Below the pieces are notes generated by a model. The model did no database searches and was not told the origin of the DNA. It saw nothing but the letters and a program-made list of their open reading frames with translations. A DNA stretch of 64,000 nt from Extibacter muris (lineage in GTDB: Bacteria; Bacillota; Clostridia; Lachnospirales; Lachnospiraceae). This document shows positions 1-8,885 of this stretch, piece after piece. Location of the stretch: assembly GCF_004345005.1 (NCBI RefSeq), contig NZ_SMMX01000005.1:172681-236680 (forward strand), written 5' to 3'. A program made the translations under genes and the position numbers. Each line of letters opens with the position of its first letter. The first letter of the stretch is position 1.

Positions 1-177
1 TACAGGATGGAATATCTGAAAAGTGATGAAGTATATCCGCAGCTCATCGCTGAGCATAAAGACATTATCCGCCATGTTGCCGGCAAAGAGAAGGAAAAAG
101 CGACCGAAGTCGTCAGCAGGCATATAGATAATCAGGTCGAGGGCGTCATCGATACGCTCCGTCTGAAAAAATCATAA
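1..177 (+). CDS. GntR-family regulator, C-terminal (FCD-like) end, partial
   Basis: The reading frame is open from the first base and ends with TAA at 175-177, giving 58 residues of a protein that begins outside the window. The helical text (YPQLIAEHKDIIRHV, then a late HIDNQVEGVI helix) resembles the last helices of the FadR C-terminal (FCD) ligand-binding domain of GntR regulators, where an E-H pair followed by an H about 35-40 residues later helps bind metal or ligand. The DNA-binding part is not visible, so the ligand and regulon cannot be named. The family call is inference from this short tail. Confidence 0.55.
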   Translation, partial: YRMEYLKSDEVYPQLIAEHKDIIRHVAGKEKEKATEVVSRHIDNQVEGVIDTLRLKKS

Positions 178-266
178 ATTTAACGCCTGCTTTTGTATAA
201 GCGCCGGGAAATATGTACAGACTTCTTATAACATCCGAGGGGGTCGTGAATAAGGAGGTACATATT

Positions 267-947
267 ATGCGGGAAGAAATTGAAAAGAGATATAGAAAGA
301 AACAACTCATCTGTGTTATACTTGGTGTCTGTATAGCACTTATCCTGACAGGGAGCATCGTCAGCCGGCGGATGAAAGTGGTCGACGCGAAAGTGCGGGA
401 AACCCAGGAGAAGCTGGCAGGGGAGGTGTTCCGTTTCCACGTGCTGGCTAACAGCGACAGCGAGGAGGACCAGGCGCTGAAGCTGAACGTGCGGGACGCG
501 GTGCTGGCGTATATGAAGGCTGATATGAAAGACGGGACAGACGGCGAGCCGACCGCGGAGGATACGAAGAGCTGGGCCCGGAACCACCTGGAGGAGATTG
601 AGGAGAAGGCAGAGGAGGTCATCCGTGAGGAGGGGTATTCCTACGGAGCAGAAGCTAACGTGCAGTTCTGCCATTTTCCGGACAAGACTTACGGGGACAT
701 CACGTTTCCGGAAGGCGATTATGAGGCGCTTCGTATCGTGATAGGGGAAGGCAAAGGCCACAACTGGTGGTGCGTGCTCTATCCGAACTTATGCTTTATG
801 AGCACGACGTGCGCGGTCGTAAGCGATGAGGGGAAAGAGGAGCTGAAAGAAGTGCTCACAGACGATGAATATGAAATGGTGACAGCCACTTCAGACTTTA
901 AGATAAAATGGTTTTTCTTTGGGGGAGACGAGAAGGAAGACCGGTAG
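267..947 (+). CDS. spoIIR: Stage II sporulation protein R
   Basis: 226-residue protein with one N-terminal membrane/signal segment (about residues 12-32) followed by the extracellular SpoIIR domain, recognised by VFRFHVLANSDSEEDQALK near residues 55-73. In the family this protein is made in the forespore, is exported to the intermembrane space and triggers SpoIIGA to process pro-sigma-E in the mother cell. I chose ATG 267 because AAGGAGG lies at 252-258; an in-frame start at 213 exists but has no good ribosome site. It marks the host as a spore former and acts directly upstream of sigma-E, which would drive the interrupted spoIIID in this same window. Confidence 0.93.
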   Translation: MREEIEKRYRKKQLICVILGVCIALILTGSIVSRRMKVVDAKVRETQEKLAGEVFRFHVLANSDSEEDQALKLNVRDAVLAYMKADMKDGTDGEPTAEDTKSWARNHLEEIEEKAEEVIREEGYSYGAEANVQFCHFPDKTYGDITFPEGDYEALRIVIGEGKGHNWWCVLYPNLCFMSTTCAVVSDEGKEELKEVLTDDEYEMVTATSDFKIKWFFFGGDEKEDR

Positions 948-965
948 AGACATGGAGGCAGTTTC

Positions 966-2162
966 ATGACTGAGTTTTTAGTAAGACATTTCGTTAAGAA
1001 TCATGAAGATGTAGAAAAGGTGTCTGTCCGTACGGCCTATGGAGTGTTGGCAAGTGCGGTGGGCATCTTTTGCAATGTATTGTTATTTGTGGTCAAGGCA
1101 GCCGTAGGCTTTCTGCTCCACAGCATATCTGTAACAGCAGATGCGTTCAACAACCTTTCCGATGCCGGATCCTCCGTCATCGGGCTCGTGGGCGTCAAGA
1201 TGGCCAGCAAGCCTGCGGATGAGGATCATCCGTTCGGCCACGGCAGGATAGAATATATCGCGGCACTGATCGTAGCGTTTCTCGTAATGCAGGTCGGGTT
1301 TACCTTTTTCAAGGATGCCATCGGGAAGATACGCGAGCCGGAGATGATGAAGTTCAGGCTCATATCGGTCATCATACTCGTACTGTCTGTCGGGGTGAAG
1401 CTATGGATGGGCGTATTCAACCGGAAGCTCGGACAGCGGATCGACTCCAAAGTTATGCTTGCGACGGCGGCAGACGCTCTGGGAGATGTGATAACGACGT
1501 CCGCCACGATTGCTTCGCTCTTGTTCTGGAGGATGACAGGAATCAATATCGACGGCTTCGTAGGTCTGGGCGTATCGCTTGTCGTCATGTGGGCGGGAAT
1601 CGGCATTGCCAGAGATACGCTGGAGCCCCTGATCGGGGAACCCGTGCCGGCGGAAGAATATGTGAGGATATCGAGGTTCGTGGAAAAATATGACGGCATC
1701 GTCGGCAGCCATGACCTGATCGTACATAATTACGGGCCGGGGAGGAGCATGGCATCCATCCATGCAGAAGTGCCGAACAATACGGATATAGAAGAATCGC
1801 ATGAGATCATAGACAAGATAGAACGGGATGCGGCCAGGAAGCTTGGAATCTTCCTCGTGATACATATGGATCCAGTAGAGACGAAGGATGAGCAGGTGCT
1901 CGTGGCGAAGGAGCATGTGGAGGGTGTGGTGTCGCGTCTGGACGGCAAGGCGAGCATCCATGACTTCCGTATGGTGGACGGAAGACATCAGATCAACCTT
2001 ATCTTCGACCTCGTTGTTCCGAGAGAATACGGCAGAGAGCAGCAGAACACCTTAAGCCATGCAGTCATGGAGGAACTTCAGAAGATAGATGAGAGATACC
2101 AGTGCGTCATTACGGTTGAGATGAGCTTTGTGGCAAGTGCACGGAAAGGACAGGAAGAATAA
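966..2162 (+). CDS. Cation diffusion facilitator (CDF) family transporter
   Basis: 398-residue membrane protein that should export divalent metal ions (zinc, manganese or iron) in exchange for protons. The N-terminal half has about six membrane segments. TM2 carries the metal-site spacing D-x6-D in DAFNNLSDAGSS, TM5 carries DALGDVITT, and HPFGHGRIEYIAA is the usual loop after TM2. The C-terminal third is a cytoplasmic domain (HDLIVHNYGPG, then SIHAEVP) of the ferritin-like CDF fold, here longer than in minimal members. It starts 18 bases after spoIIR and is followed after 3 bases by the thioesterase gene, so a shared transcript is likely. The metal cannot be told from sequence. Confidence 0.9.
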   Translation: MTEFLVRHFVKNHEDVEKVSVRTAYGVLASAVGIFCNVLLFVVKAAVGFLLHSISVTADAFNNLSDAGSSVIGLVGVKMASKPADEDHPFGHGRIEYIAALIVAFLVMQVGFTFFKDAIGKIREPEMMKFRLISVIILVLSVGVKLWMGVFNRKLGQRIDSKVMLATAADALGDVITTSATIASLLFWRMTGINIDGFVGLGVSLVVMWAGIGIARDTLEPLIGEPVPAEEYVRISRFVEKYDGIVGSHDLIVHNYGPGRSMASIHAEVPNNTDIEESHEIIDKIERDAARKLGIFLVIHMDPVETKDEQVLVAKEHVEGVVSRLDGKASIHDFRMVDGRHQINLIFDLVVPREYGREQQNTLSHAVMEELQKIDERYQCVITVEMSFVASARKGQEE

Positions 2163-2165
2163 GAG

Positions 2166-2876
2166 ATGTATTCATTTGACAGCAGAGTCAGGTTCAGCGA
2201 GGTGGACCACACGAAACAGATAACCCTGCCTGCGGTTATCAATTATTTTCAGGATTGCAGCACCTTCCATTCGGAGAGCCTCGGCCTCGGGGTGGATTAC
2301 TTCGCGGAACATAAGCGGGCATGGGTGCTGAATGCGTGGCAGGTCATAACGGAACGCTATCCGAAGCTTGGAGAGCATATCACGGTCAGCACGTGGGCTA
2401 CGGAATTCAACGGCCTGTACGGGCTCCGCAACTTCCGTATGGCAGACGGGCGGGGCAGGACTGCCGCATATGCCAACTCCGTCTGGGTCTATATGGATAT
2501 GGCGAAGGGCAGGCCGGTGAAGCCGCTTCAAGAGGAGATAGAGGCATACGGGGAAGAAGAGCCTCTGGCGATGGAGTATGCGCCGAGGAAGATCGCACTC
2601 CCGGATGCATGGGAGGAGAGGGAATCCTTTCCGGTGAGGAAGTATCATATCGATACGAACGAACATGTCAATAACTGCCAGTATGTGCAGATGGCTCTGG
2701 AGGTGCTGGAGAGCGAGCCGGACATACGGCAGGTGAGGGTAGAATACAGGAAATCGGCTGTCTATAAAGATAGTATCATCCCCCGTGTGGCGAGGGAGGA
2801 CGGCCGGACGGTCGTGTCACTAGGAGATGCACAGGGGAGACCTTATGCAATAGTAGAACTGAAGGAGAACATATGA
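2166..2876 (+). CDS. Acyl-ACP thioesterase-like protein (hotdog fold)
   Basis: 236-residue double-hotdog protein. The first hotdog starts with FDSRVRFSEVDHTKQITLPA and the second contains the DTNEHVNNCQYVQMALE helix with the N-x-H-x-N arrangement seen in bacterial and plant FatA/FatB thioesterases. These enzymes release free fatty acids from acyl carrier protein. It begins 3 bases after the CDF gene and its stop codon overlaps the start of the next gene (ATGA at 2873-2876), which indicates translational coupling. Chain-length preference is not readable. Confidence 0.85.
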   Translation: MYSFDSRVRFSEVDHTKQITLPAVINYFQDCSTFHSESLGLGVDYFAEHKRAWVLNAWQVITERYPKLGEHITVSTWATEFNGLYGLRNFRMADGRGRTAAYANSVWVYMDMAKGRPVKPLQEEIEAYGEEEPLAMEYAPRKIALPDAWEERESFPVRKYHIDTNEHVNNCQYVQMALEVLESEPDIRQVRVEYRKSAVYKDSIIPRVAREDGRTVVSLGDAQGRPYAIVELKENI

Positions 2877-3709
2877 TGACGTTAGAAAAGGGATTAGGGA
2901 AAAAACAGATGCTGCGCGTAGTGAAGCTGGTAGACTTCGGGGTATACCTCGGATCCGAGGAAGAGAAAGTGCTGCTCCCGAAAAAGCAGGTTCCCGAAGG
3001 GACAAGAATCGGGGATGAGCTGGAAGTATTTCTCTATAAAGATTCTTCGGACAGGCTGATTGCCACCACGGCAGAGCCCGCTCTTACGCTCGGCGGACTG
3101 GCGGCGCTGACGGTGGCGGATACCGGACGGGTAGGCGCATTCCTCGAATGGGGGCTGGAGAAGGATCTGCTGCTGCCGTTCAAAGAGCAGACGGCAAAGG
3201 TGGAGAAGGGGGACAAGGTGCTTGTGGCGCTGTACGTGGACAAGAGCCGGCGCCTCTGTGCGACGATGAAGGTGTATGACAGGCTGCAGAAAGATTCACC
3301 GTATAAGAAAGACGACCATGTAAGCGGTACGGTCTATGAGTTCAGTGATAATTTCGGGGTGTTCGTGGCGGTGGACAACCGGTATTCTGCACTGATACCT
3401 AAGAGAGAGGCATTTGGCAGCCTGAAAGTGGGAGATAAGGTACAGGCGAGGGTCGTGAAAGTACATGAGGACGGAAAATTAGACTTGAGCATCAGGGAGA
3501 AGGCATTTATCCAGATGGACGCGGATGCCGCCGCAATCGTAAGACGGATGGAAGAATATGGGGGAGAGCTGCCGTTTACGGACAAGGCGGAGCCGGAGCT
3601 CATCCAGAAAGAGTTCGGCCTGAGCAAGAATGCTTTCAAACGCGCGGTCGGACGGCTGCTGAAAGAGGGAAAAGTTGAAATCAGTAAAAGCTCCATCGTT
3701 CTTAAGTAA
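2873..3709 (+). CDS. cvfB: CvfB-like S1 RNA-binding protein
   Basis: 278-residue protein with three successive S1-type OB domains and a C-terminal winged helix. The third S1 copy is the clearest (GTVYEFSDNFGVFVAVDNRY, then VGDKVQARVVKV and KLDLSIREKA), and the winged helix is at about residues 225-278 (KEFGLSKNAFKRAVGRLLKEG). CvfB/YitL proteins bind RNA and affect virulence or regulation in Firmicutes, but the molecular role is poorly defined. The start ATGATG overlaps the thioesterase stop, with GAAGGAG just upstream. Order and length fit the family. Confidence 0.85.
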   Translation: MMTLEKGLGKKQMLRVVKLVDFGVYLGSEEEKVLLPKKQVPEGTRIGDELEVFLYKDSSDRLIATTAEPALTLGGLAALTVADTGRVGAFLEWGLEKDLLLPFKEQTAKVEKGDKVLVALYVDKSRRLCATMKVYDRLQKDSPYKKDDHVSGTVYEFSDNFGVFVAVDNRYSALIPKREAFGSLKVGDKVQARVVKVHEDGKLDLSIREKAFIQMDADAAAIVRRMEEYGGELPFTDKAEPELIQKEFGLSKNAFKRAVGRLLKEGKVEISKSSIVLK

Positions 3710-3775
3710 ATATTGCCATAAATTGGAGTGAAAAATTGTGCACTTTTTAAAAAGCGCCGAAAATCAACATTTGCC

Positions 3776-3804
3776 TTGATTTTGCCGTGGTTTTCGTATA
3801 TATT
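3776..3804 (+). promoter_or_regulatory. Sigma-A-type promoter for the HPr-like gene
   Basis: TTGATT (3776-3781), a 17-base spacer and TATATT (3799-3804) precede the HPr-like gene by about 45 bases. No other gene starts here. Confidence 0.6.
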
Positions 3805-3850
3805 GAGGGTGTAAAAAGAAAAGAGTAGAAGAGAAAAGGAGAGTAACAAG

Positions 3851-4084
3851 ATGAAAGTTCAGAATATCACAAATATCGAAAAGTTTTTCGAAGTAGTAGA
3901 CAGTTGCTCAGGTAAGGTAGAATTAGTAACAGGTGAAGGAGACAGACTTAATTTAAAATCTAAATTATCTCAGTATGTGTCTATGGCAAATATCTTCTCT
4001 AACGGAGAGATTCCGGAGCTGGAAATCGTAGCGCATGAGAAGGAAGATATCGACAAGCTCGTTGCATTTATGATCAACGGCTAA
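3851..4084 (+). CDS. HPr-like small protein without the phosphorylatable histidine
   Basis: 77-residue protein whose strand-helix pattern (KVQNITNIEKFFEVVDSC, SGKVELVTGEGDRLNLKSK, final IDKLVAFMING helix) resembles HPr, the phosphocarrier of the sugar phosphotransferase system. The active-site histidine region (G-x-H-A-R-P) is absent, so it is not a standard phosphocarrier. A diverged relative lies at 34651-34881. It is monocistronic, between its own promoter and a strong terminator (4116-4163). Similar short proteins are common in Lachnospiraceae, but their function is unknown to me. Confidence 0.6.
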   Translation: MKVQNITNIEKFFEVVDSCSGKVELVTGEGDRLNLKSKLSQYVSMANIFSNGEIPELEIVAHEKEDIDKLVAFMING

Positions 4085-4115
4085 AGGCCAAGATCTTATA
4101 TACAGGCTGGCAGGC

Positions 4116-4163
4116 GGCGGCAATATTACCCTCGTGACGAGGAGAATATTGCCGCCGTCTTTT
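4116..4163 (+). terminator. Intrinsic terminator after the HPr-like gene
   Basis: Perfect 12-bp stem GGCGGCAATATT (4116-4127) with AATATTGCCGCC (4145-4156). An inner CCTCGT/ACGAGG hairpin fills the loop and GTCTTTTCTT follows. Confidence 0.85.
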
Positions 4164-4178
4164 CTTATGCCGCAAAAT

Positions 4179-4206
4179 TTGTTATAGTAATCTTATCAGA
4201 TACTAT
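4179..4206 (+). promoter_or_regulatory. Sigma-A-type promoter for dnaE
   Basis: TTGTTA (4179-4184), 16-base spacer, TACTAT (4201-4206), about 30 bases before dnaE and directly after the preceding terminator. Confidence 0.55.
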
Positions 4207-4235
4207 AAGACGACATTCACAGAACAGGAGTAATT

Positions 4236-7200
4236 ATGAGTTTTGCACATCTACATGTCCATACGGAGTACAGTCTGCTGGACGGTTCTAATAAGATCAA
4301 AGAGTGTATAGCCAGGGTGAAGGAGCTTGGCATGGACAGCGTGGCAATAACAGACCACGGCGTCATGTTCGGCGTCATAGACTTCTACCGCGCGGCAAAG
4401 GAGGCCGGGATAAAGCCGATCCTCGGCTGTGAGGTGTATGTGGCCCCCGGTTCCCGGTTCGACAAGGAGGCGGGCGGCAGCGGTGAAGACAGGTATTACC
4501 ATCTTGTGCTGCTGGCGGAAAACGACCTTGGTTACCACAATCTGATGAAGCTCGTGTCAAGAGGCTTCACGGAAGGGTACTATTACAAGCCACGTGTGGA
4601 CCTGGAACTGCTTCAGGAGTACCATGAAGGGATTATTGCGCTGAGCGCCTGCCTGGCAGGAGAAGTGCAGCGCAATATCATGAGGGGGATGTACAGCGAG
4701 GCGAAAGCGGCGGCAGAGTGCTACGAGGGGATATTCGGGGAAGGGAATTTCTTCCTGGAGCTTCAGGACCATGGCATGCAGGAGCAGAAGATGGTAAACC
4801 AGTCGCTGCTCCGGCTTTCCCAGGAGACAGGCATCGAGCTTGTGGCCACGAACGACATCCATTACACGTATGAGGATGACGTCAAGCCTCATGACATACT
4901 GCTCTGCCTCCAGACGGGAAAGAAGCTGGCGGACGAGGACCGTATGCGCTATGAGGGCGGCCAGTACTATATCAAGTCAGAGGCCGAGATGCGGCAGCTG
5001 TTCCCGTATGCCCTACAGGCGCTGGAGAACACGCAGAGGATTGCAGACAGATGTAAGGTAGAGATAGAGTTCGGCGTGACGAAGCTTCCGAAATACGACG
5101 TGCCGGAAGGATACTCGTCCTGGGAATATCTGAGAAAGCTCTGCTTTGAAGGGCTTGAGCGCCATTATCCGGACGGGGGGGATGCGCTGGCGGAACGGCT
5201 CGAGTATGAACTGTCGGTCATCCAGTCTATGGGATACGTGGATTATTTCCTCATCGTGTGGGACTTCATCAAATATGCCAAAGACCATGATATTATCGTC
5301 GGCCCGGGCCGTGGCTCCGCGGCGGGAAGTATCGTGTCGTACTGCCTGGATATCACGAGCATAGATCCGATAAAGTATCAGCTTCTATTTGAGCGGTTCC
5401 TGAACCCGGAACGTGTGTCCATGCCTGATATCGATATCGACTTCTGCTTCGAGCGGCGTCAGGAAGTGATCGACTATGTGGTGGAAAAGTACGGCTCTGA
5501 CAGGGTCGTGCAGATCGTCACCTTCGGTACGCTGGCGGCCCGCGGCGTCATCCGGGATGTGGGGCGGGTAATGGATCTGCCGTATGCGTTCGTGGACAAT
5601 ATCGCCAAGATGGTTCCGACGGAACTCAATATGACGCTGGAACGAGCACTCAGCATGAATCCGGAGCTGAGGAGGGTGTACCAGGAGGACGGACAGGTAC
5701 GGGAGCTCATCGACATGTCGAAGCGTCTGGAAGGGCTTCCCCGGCATACGTCCATGCATGCGGCCGGCGTTGTCATCAGCCAGAAGTCGGTGGATGAATA
5801 TGTGCCGCTGTCCCTCGGTTCCGACGGTTCGGTCACGACGCAGTTCACGATGACGACGCTGGAAGAGCTCGGCCTTCTGAAGATGGACTTTCTCGGGCTC
5901 CGTACCCTTACGGTCATCCAGAACGCAGCGCAGCTTGCCGGAGTGAGCAGGGGCGAGCCGCTTGACATGGACAGCATAGATTATGATGACAAGGATGTGC
6001 TGAGCTCTATCGGAACAGGCCGGACAGACGGCATCTTCCAGCTGGAGAGCGGCGGGATGAAGAGCTTCATGAAGGAGCTGAAGCCCCAGAGCCTGGAGGA
6101 CATCATCGCGGGCATCTCCCTGTACCGTCCGGGACCGATGGACTTTATCCCCCAGTATATCAAGGGCAAGAACAATGCACAGAGCATCACCTATGACTGC
6201 CCGCAGCTGGAGCCGATCCTGGCGCCCACATACGGATGTATCGTCTATCAGGAACAGGTCATGCAGATCGTCCGCGACCTTGCCGGGTACACGCTTGGGC
6301 GGAGCGACCTGCTGCGCAGGGCCATGTCGAAGAAAAAGGGCGACGTGATGAAAAAAGAGCGCCGGAACTTTGTATATGGCAATGAAGAAGAGGGCGTTCC
6401 GGGATGCATCAAAAACGGCATAGATGAGAAGACGGCCAACAAGATATATGATGAGATGATCGACTTTGCGAAGTATGCGTTCAACAAGTCCCATGCGGCC
6501 GCATACGCAGTTGTCTCCTATCAGACCGCGTGGCTCAAATATTACTATCCGGTAGAATTTATGGCGGCTCTTATGACATCCTGCATCGATAATCCCGGAA
6601 AAGTGGCGGAGTACATCTATACATGCCGTCAGCAGATGGGTATTGACATCATGCCGCCGGACATCAACAAAGGGCTCGGCAACTTCACGGTCGAGGACGG
6701 CCGCATCCGTTACGGTCTGGCAGCCATCAAGAGCATAGGGCGGCCGGTCATCGATGCGATTGTCAACGAGCGGAGCAAAGGAGGGCCGTTCAAGACGCTG
6801 AAAGACTTTATCGAGCGCATGTCCGGGAAGGAAGTCAACAAGAGGACGCTGGAGAACTTCATCAAATCAGGAGCCTTTGACAGCCTTGGCGGGACGAGGA
6901 AGCAGTTCATGGTAATCTATGTGCAGGTCCTGGACCAGGTAAACCAGGAGCGCAAGTATTCCATGACCGGACAGATGTCCTTATTCGATATGGTGGACGA
7001 CGACCAGAAGGCGGAATTTGATATCCCGCTGCCGGACGTAGGAGAGTACGAAAAGGAAAACCTGCTGTCTTTTGAAAAAGAGGTACTGGGAATCTACTTA
7101 AGCGGGCATCCTATGGAAGAGTATGAGGAGAAGTGGAAGAAGAGCATCACGCGGACGACGCTGGATTTCCAGCTCGATGAAGAGACCGGGAGGACGAAAG

Positions 7201-7715
7201 TACATGACGGGGCAAGGGAAGTCGTAGGAGGAATCATCGCCGACAAGACGACCAAGTACACGAAGAACAACAAGACGATGGCCTTCCTCACGCTGGAGGA
7301 TCTGGCGGGTACCGTAGAGATCGTCGTGTTCCCGAAGGATTACGAGAAGAACCAGCAATACCTCACAGAGGAGAACAAAGTGTTCGTAAGAGGAAGGGTC
7401 TCAGAAGAGGATGAAGCGGCGAGCAAGCTTATCTGCGAGTCGGTCATCCCGTTTGAACAGACGAAGAAGGAACTGTGGCTACAGTATGAAGGGAAGGCAG
7501 ATTTCCTGGCGCGGGAAGCGGAGCTGTATGACTTGATCAAAGAGTCTGACGGCGACGATCAGGTCGTCATATACTGCAAGGCGGAGAAGGCGGTCAAACG
7601 TCTTCCGAGAAGCAGGAATATCCATGTGGAACCAGGAATATTGAGCAGGTTGACGAATTACCTGGGGGAATCTTGTGTAAAAGTTATAGAAAAACCCATT
7701 GAAAACATTTCATAG
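4236..7715 (+). CDS. dnaE: DNA polymerase III subunit alpha (DnaE)
   Basis: 1159-residue replicative polymerase of the DnaE1 type, close to the usual family length. The N-terminal PHP domain starts at HLHVHTEYSLLDG (residues 5-17). The polymerase domain holds the catalytic PDIDIDF cluster near residues 396-402 and GPGRGSAAGS before it. A helix-hairpin-helix region and an OB fold (AFLTLEDLAGTVEIVVFP, around residue 1020) follow. It lacks the exonuclease insert that defines PolC, so it is the DnaE partner polymerase of a Firmicute replisome. Start ATG 4236 has AGGAG 8 bases upstream. A long minus-strand open frame inside it is a shadow. Confidence 0.97.
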   Translation: MSFAHLHVHTEYSLLDGSNKIKECIARVKELGMDSVAITDHGVMFGVIDFYRAAKEAGIKPILGCEVYVAPGSRFDKEAGGSGEDRYYHLVLLAENDLGYHNLMKLVSRGFTEGYYYKPRVDLELLQEYHEGIIALSACLAGEVQRNIMRGMYSEAKAAAECYEGIFGEGNFFLELQDHGMQEQKMVNQSLLRLSQETGIELVATNDIHYTYEDDVKPHDILLCLQTGKKLADEDRMRYEGGQYYIKSEAEMRQLFPYALQALENTQRIADRCKVEIEFGVTKLPKYDVPEGYSSWEYLRKLCFEGLERHYPDGGDALAERLEYELSVIQSMGYVDYFLIVWDFIKYAKDHDIIVGPGRGSAAGSIVSYCLDITSIDPIKYQLLFERFLNPERVSMPDIDIDFCFERRQEVIDYVVEKYGSDRVVQIVTFGTLAARGVIRDVGRVMDLPYAFVDNIAKMVPTELNMTLERALSMNPELRRVYQEDGQVRELIDMSKRLEGLPRHTSMHAAGVVISQKSVDEYVPLSLGSDGSVTTQFTMTTLEELGLLKMDFLGLRTLTVIQNAAQLAGVSRGEPLDMDSIDYDDKDVLSSIGTGRTDGIFQLESGGMKSFMKELKPQSLEDIIAGISLYRPGPMDFIPQYIKGKNNAQSITYDCPQLEPILAPTYGCIVYQEQVMQIVRDLAGYTLGRSDLLRRAMSKKKGDVMKKERRNFVYGNEEEGVPGCIKNGIDEKTANKIYDEMIDFAKYAFNKSHAAAYAVVSYQTAWLKYYYPVEFMAALMTSCIDNPGKVAEYIYTCRQQMGIDIMPPDINKGLGNFTVEDGRIRYGLAAIKSIGRPVIDAIVNERSKGGPFKTLKDFIERMSGKEVNKRTLENFIKSGAFDSLGGTRKQFMVIYVQVLDQVNQERKYSMTGQMSLFDMVDDDQKAEFDIPLPDVGEYEKENLLSFEKEVLGIYLSGHPMEEYEEKWKKSITRTTLDFQLDEETGRTKVHDGAREVVGGIIADKTTKYTKNNKTMAFLTLEDLAGTVEIVVFPKDYEKNQQYLTEENKVFVRGRVSEEDEAASKLICESVIPFEQTKKELWLQYEGKADFLAREAELYDLIKESDGDDQVVIYCKAEKAVKRLPRSRNIHVEPGILSRLTNYLGESCVKVIEKPIENIS

Positions 7716-7782
7716 ATAAGGTAAAATGAACCACGAAGAAAAGATAGAATGAGAATGATCACAATACGATGGAGGAATTGAG

Positions 7783-8760
7783 ATGGCAGACAAAGTGATT
7801 CGTACGATAGGTGTTTTGACAAGCGGCGGAGATGCCCCTGGAATGAATGCCGCTATCCGTGCAGTTGTCAGGACGGGATTAGGTAAAGGCTTGAAAGTGA
7901 GAGGCATCAGAAGAGGATATCAGGGTCTTTTAAATGAAGAGATCATAGACCTGTCGGCCAGAGATGTATCCGATACCATCCAGCGCGGAGGTACTATCCT
8001 CCAGACAGCAAGGTGTGAAGAGATGCGGACAGAAGAGGGGCAGCAGAAGGCTGCCGCCATATGTAAGAAATACGGAATAGACGGCCTGGTAGTCATTGGC
8101 GGAGACGGCTCTTTTGCCGGCGCGCAGAAGCTTTCCAGACTGGGAATCAATACAATAGGGCTTCCAGGAACGATAGATCTCGATATCGCCTGTACGGAGT
8201 ACACGATCGGATTTGACACCGCGGTCAACACGGCGATGGAAGCGATAGACAAGGTGAGGGATACATCCACGTCACATGAGAGGTGCTCCATCATCGAAGT
8301 CATGGGAAGAGATGCCGGTTACCTTGCGCTCTGGTGCGGAATCGCTAACGGTGCGGAGCGTATCCTTATGCCGGAAGAGCACGATTACAATGAGGAAGCG
8401 ATTATCGAGGACATCCAGGAGTGCAGAAAGCGCGGCAAGAAGAACTATATCATCATCAACGCAGAGGGTATCGGCGATTCTATGAACATGGCGAAGAGAA
8501 TCGAAGAGGCCACCGGCATGGAGACGAGAGCGACCGTCCTCGGGCACATGCAGCGGGGCGGAAGCCCGACCTGTAAAGACAGAGTATATGCGTCTATCAT
8601 GGGCGCTATGGCCGTAGACCTGCTTATCGAGGGCAAGTCCAACCGTGTCGTTGGTTACAAGCACGGAGAGTATCTGGACTTTGACATCGACGAAGCGCTC
8701 GGTATGAAGAAGGGTATCCCGACATATCAGTATGAGATAGCGAGAGAGCTGGCACTTTAG
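7783..8760 (+). CDS. pfkA: 6-phosphofructokinase (ATP type)
   Basis: 325 residues, the normal PfkA length. It phosphorylates fructose 6-phosphate to the 1,6-bisphosphate in glycolysis. The ATP site is GVLTSGGDAPGMNA (residues 9-22) and GGDGSFAGA (around 103), which with PGTID marks the ATP-using rather than PPi-using type. The catalytic loop reads TIDLDI where most PfkA enzymes have TIDNDI: both aspartates are kept but the asparagine is leucine. The substrate motif MGRDAGYLAL and the effector-side HMQRGG are present. GGAGG lies 8 bases before the ATG. dnaE-pfkA adjacency is common in Clostridia. Confidence 0.95.
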   Translation: MADKVIRTIGVLTSGGDAPGMNAAIRAVVRTGLGKGLKVRGIRRGYQGLLNEEIIDLSARDVSDTIQRGGTILQTARCEEMRTEEGQQKAAAICKKYGIDGLVVIGGDGSFAGAQKLSRLGINTIGLPGTIDLDIACTEYTIGFDTAVNTAMEAIDKVRDTSTSHERCSIIEVMGRDAGYLALWCGIANGAERILMPEEHDYNEEAIIEDIQECRKRGKKNYIIINAEGIGDSMNMAKRIEEATGMETRATVLGHMQRGGSPTCKDRVYASIMGAMAVDLLIEGKSNRVVGYKHGEYLDFDIDEALGMKKGIPTYQYEIARELAL

Positions 8761-8775
8761 GATATCGGTTTTCAG

Positions 8776-8830
8776 GACATCAGAGACGTTCAGGGCAGAG
8801 AGTTTTCTTTCACTGGATGTCTCTTTTTTC
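8776..8830 (+). terminator. Probable intrinsic terminator after pfkA
   Basis: GACATC (8776-8781) pairs with GATGTC (8816-8821), followed by TCTTTTTTC. The loop is long and the stem short, so strength is uncertain. Confidence 0.5.
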
Positions 8831-8885
8831 AAATGGTACAGTCAGACAGAGTACACGAACACAGTGAAAAGAGGGAAGCAGTTTG

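Noticed and set aside
5385..6494. Long minus-strand open frame opposite dnaE (369 codons)
   Set aside because: It lies wholly inside dnaE, has low-complexity His/Arg-rich text and no ribosome site; a codon-bias shadow.
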